Source: Rhodanobacter sp. Root480 (GTDB taxonomy: Bacteria > Pseudomonadota > Gammaproteobacteria > Xanthomonadales > Rhodanobacteraceae). From it: a stretch of 64,000 nt of DNA. Below the pieces are notes generated by a model, which worked only from the letters and a program-made list of their open reading frames with translations, was not told the DNA's origin and searched no databases. The position numbers and the translations under genes were made by a program. The DNA is taken from NCBI RefSeq assembly GCF_001426645.1, contig NZ_LMEX01000003.1, forward strand, positions 159,449 through 223,448. The letters run 5' to 3'. Every line of letters begins with the position of its first letter. Position 1 is the stretch's first letter. This document shows, piece by piece, positions 63,925 through 64,000 of the stretch.

Positions 63925-64000
63925 CCCTCCCCCTGTGCGCAGGGGGAGGTTGGGAGGGGGTGCTCGGGGCTGGCGAGAAGATCAAGAGCGAACCCCTCCC
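63925..64000. repeat. GC-rich hairpin repeat, third copy (cut by the window edge)
   Basis: Contains 'ccctccccctgtgcgcaggg' and 'ggaggttgggagggggt', then 'gatcaagagcga' near 63980. It begins shortly after the kinase stop and continues beyond the window. Matches the copies at 10337-10437 and 20774-20885. Confidence 0.8.

Overview
The window is GC-rich, densely coded chromosomal DNA from a gammaproteobacterium of the order Xanthomonadales, most likely Rhodanobacteraceae (Rhodanobacter, Dyella or Luteibacter type). The placement is inferred from the Xanthomonas-like end of RdgC, a DUF3247 protein, a short AMP nucleosidase, a lipoyl-domain-bearing LpdA, and the dedicated-sortase-type two-component pair. 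No tRNA, rRNA, CRISPR array, IS transposase or prophage gene was recognised.

Layout. 1-5.6 kb: end of rdgC, a YgjP-type metallopeptidase, a small redox and regulator block (SDR, F420-type reductase, divergent LysR), an ArsR/AHSA1 pair and an AraC/GyrI regulator. 5.9-8.5 kb: a visibly AT-richer accessory patch with a TIR-DUF3298 fusion and a TIGR02391 (Ymh) protein, each bounded by copies of a short repeat. 8.6-16.2 kb: a fatty acid hydroxylase, an alpha/beta hydrolase, an M1 aminopeptidase, priA with paired DnaA boxes upstream, and a DUF3667 membrane protein. 16.2-16.5 kb: a 290-bp nested inverted-repeat element just upstream of a MATE-sppA operon. 19.8-29.6 kb: ordinary housekeeping and enzyme genes (orphan ABC ATPase, SDR, DegV, AMP nucleosidase, glutaredoxin-rhodanese fusion, SGNH hydrolase, aminotransferase, rsgA, QEGLA protein).

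29.8-50.3 kb holds central pyruvate metabolism in two blocks. Malic enzyme (maeB) and aceE lie together. The remaining pyruvate dehydrogenase genes, aceF and lpdA, lie about 11 kb downstream with an MscS channel gene between them. The intervening region carries a GH3 beta-glucosidase, small envelope proteins, a universal stress protein, an exported peroxiredoxin and several DUF proteins. 50.3-57 kb: dinB (its 3' end overwritten by a REP-type repeat), an APC permease, a GH50-like lipoprotein, two small membrane proteins and purC. 57-64 kb: cytochrome c, djlA, rpe, a tiny membrane protein, a Sel1-like lipoprotein, and a response regulator / secreted protein / histidine kinase operon.

Three families of dispersed intergenic repeats recur: REP-like 'ggagcgacttcagtcgcga' palindromes, 'ctccccctgcgc' hairpins and 'gggaatc' reiterations. 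The strongest candidates for something undescribed are the TIR-DUF3298 cassette and the structured element at 16242-16531.
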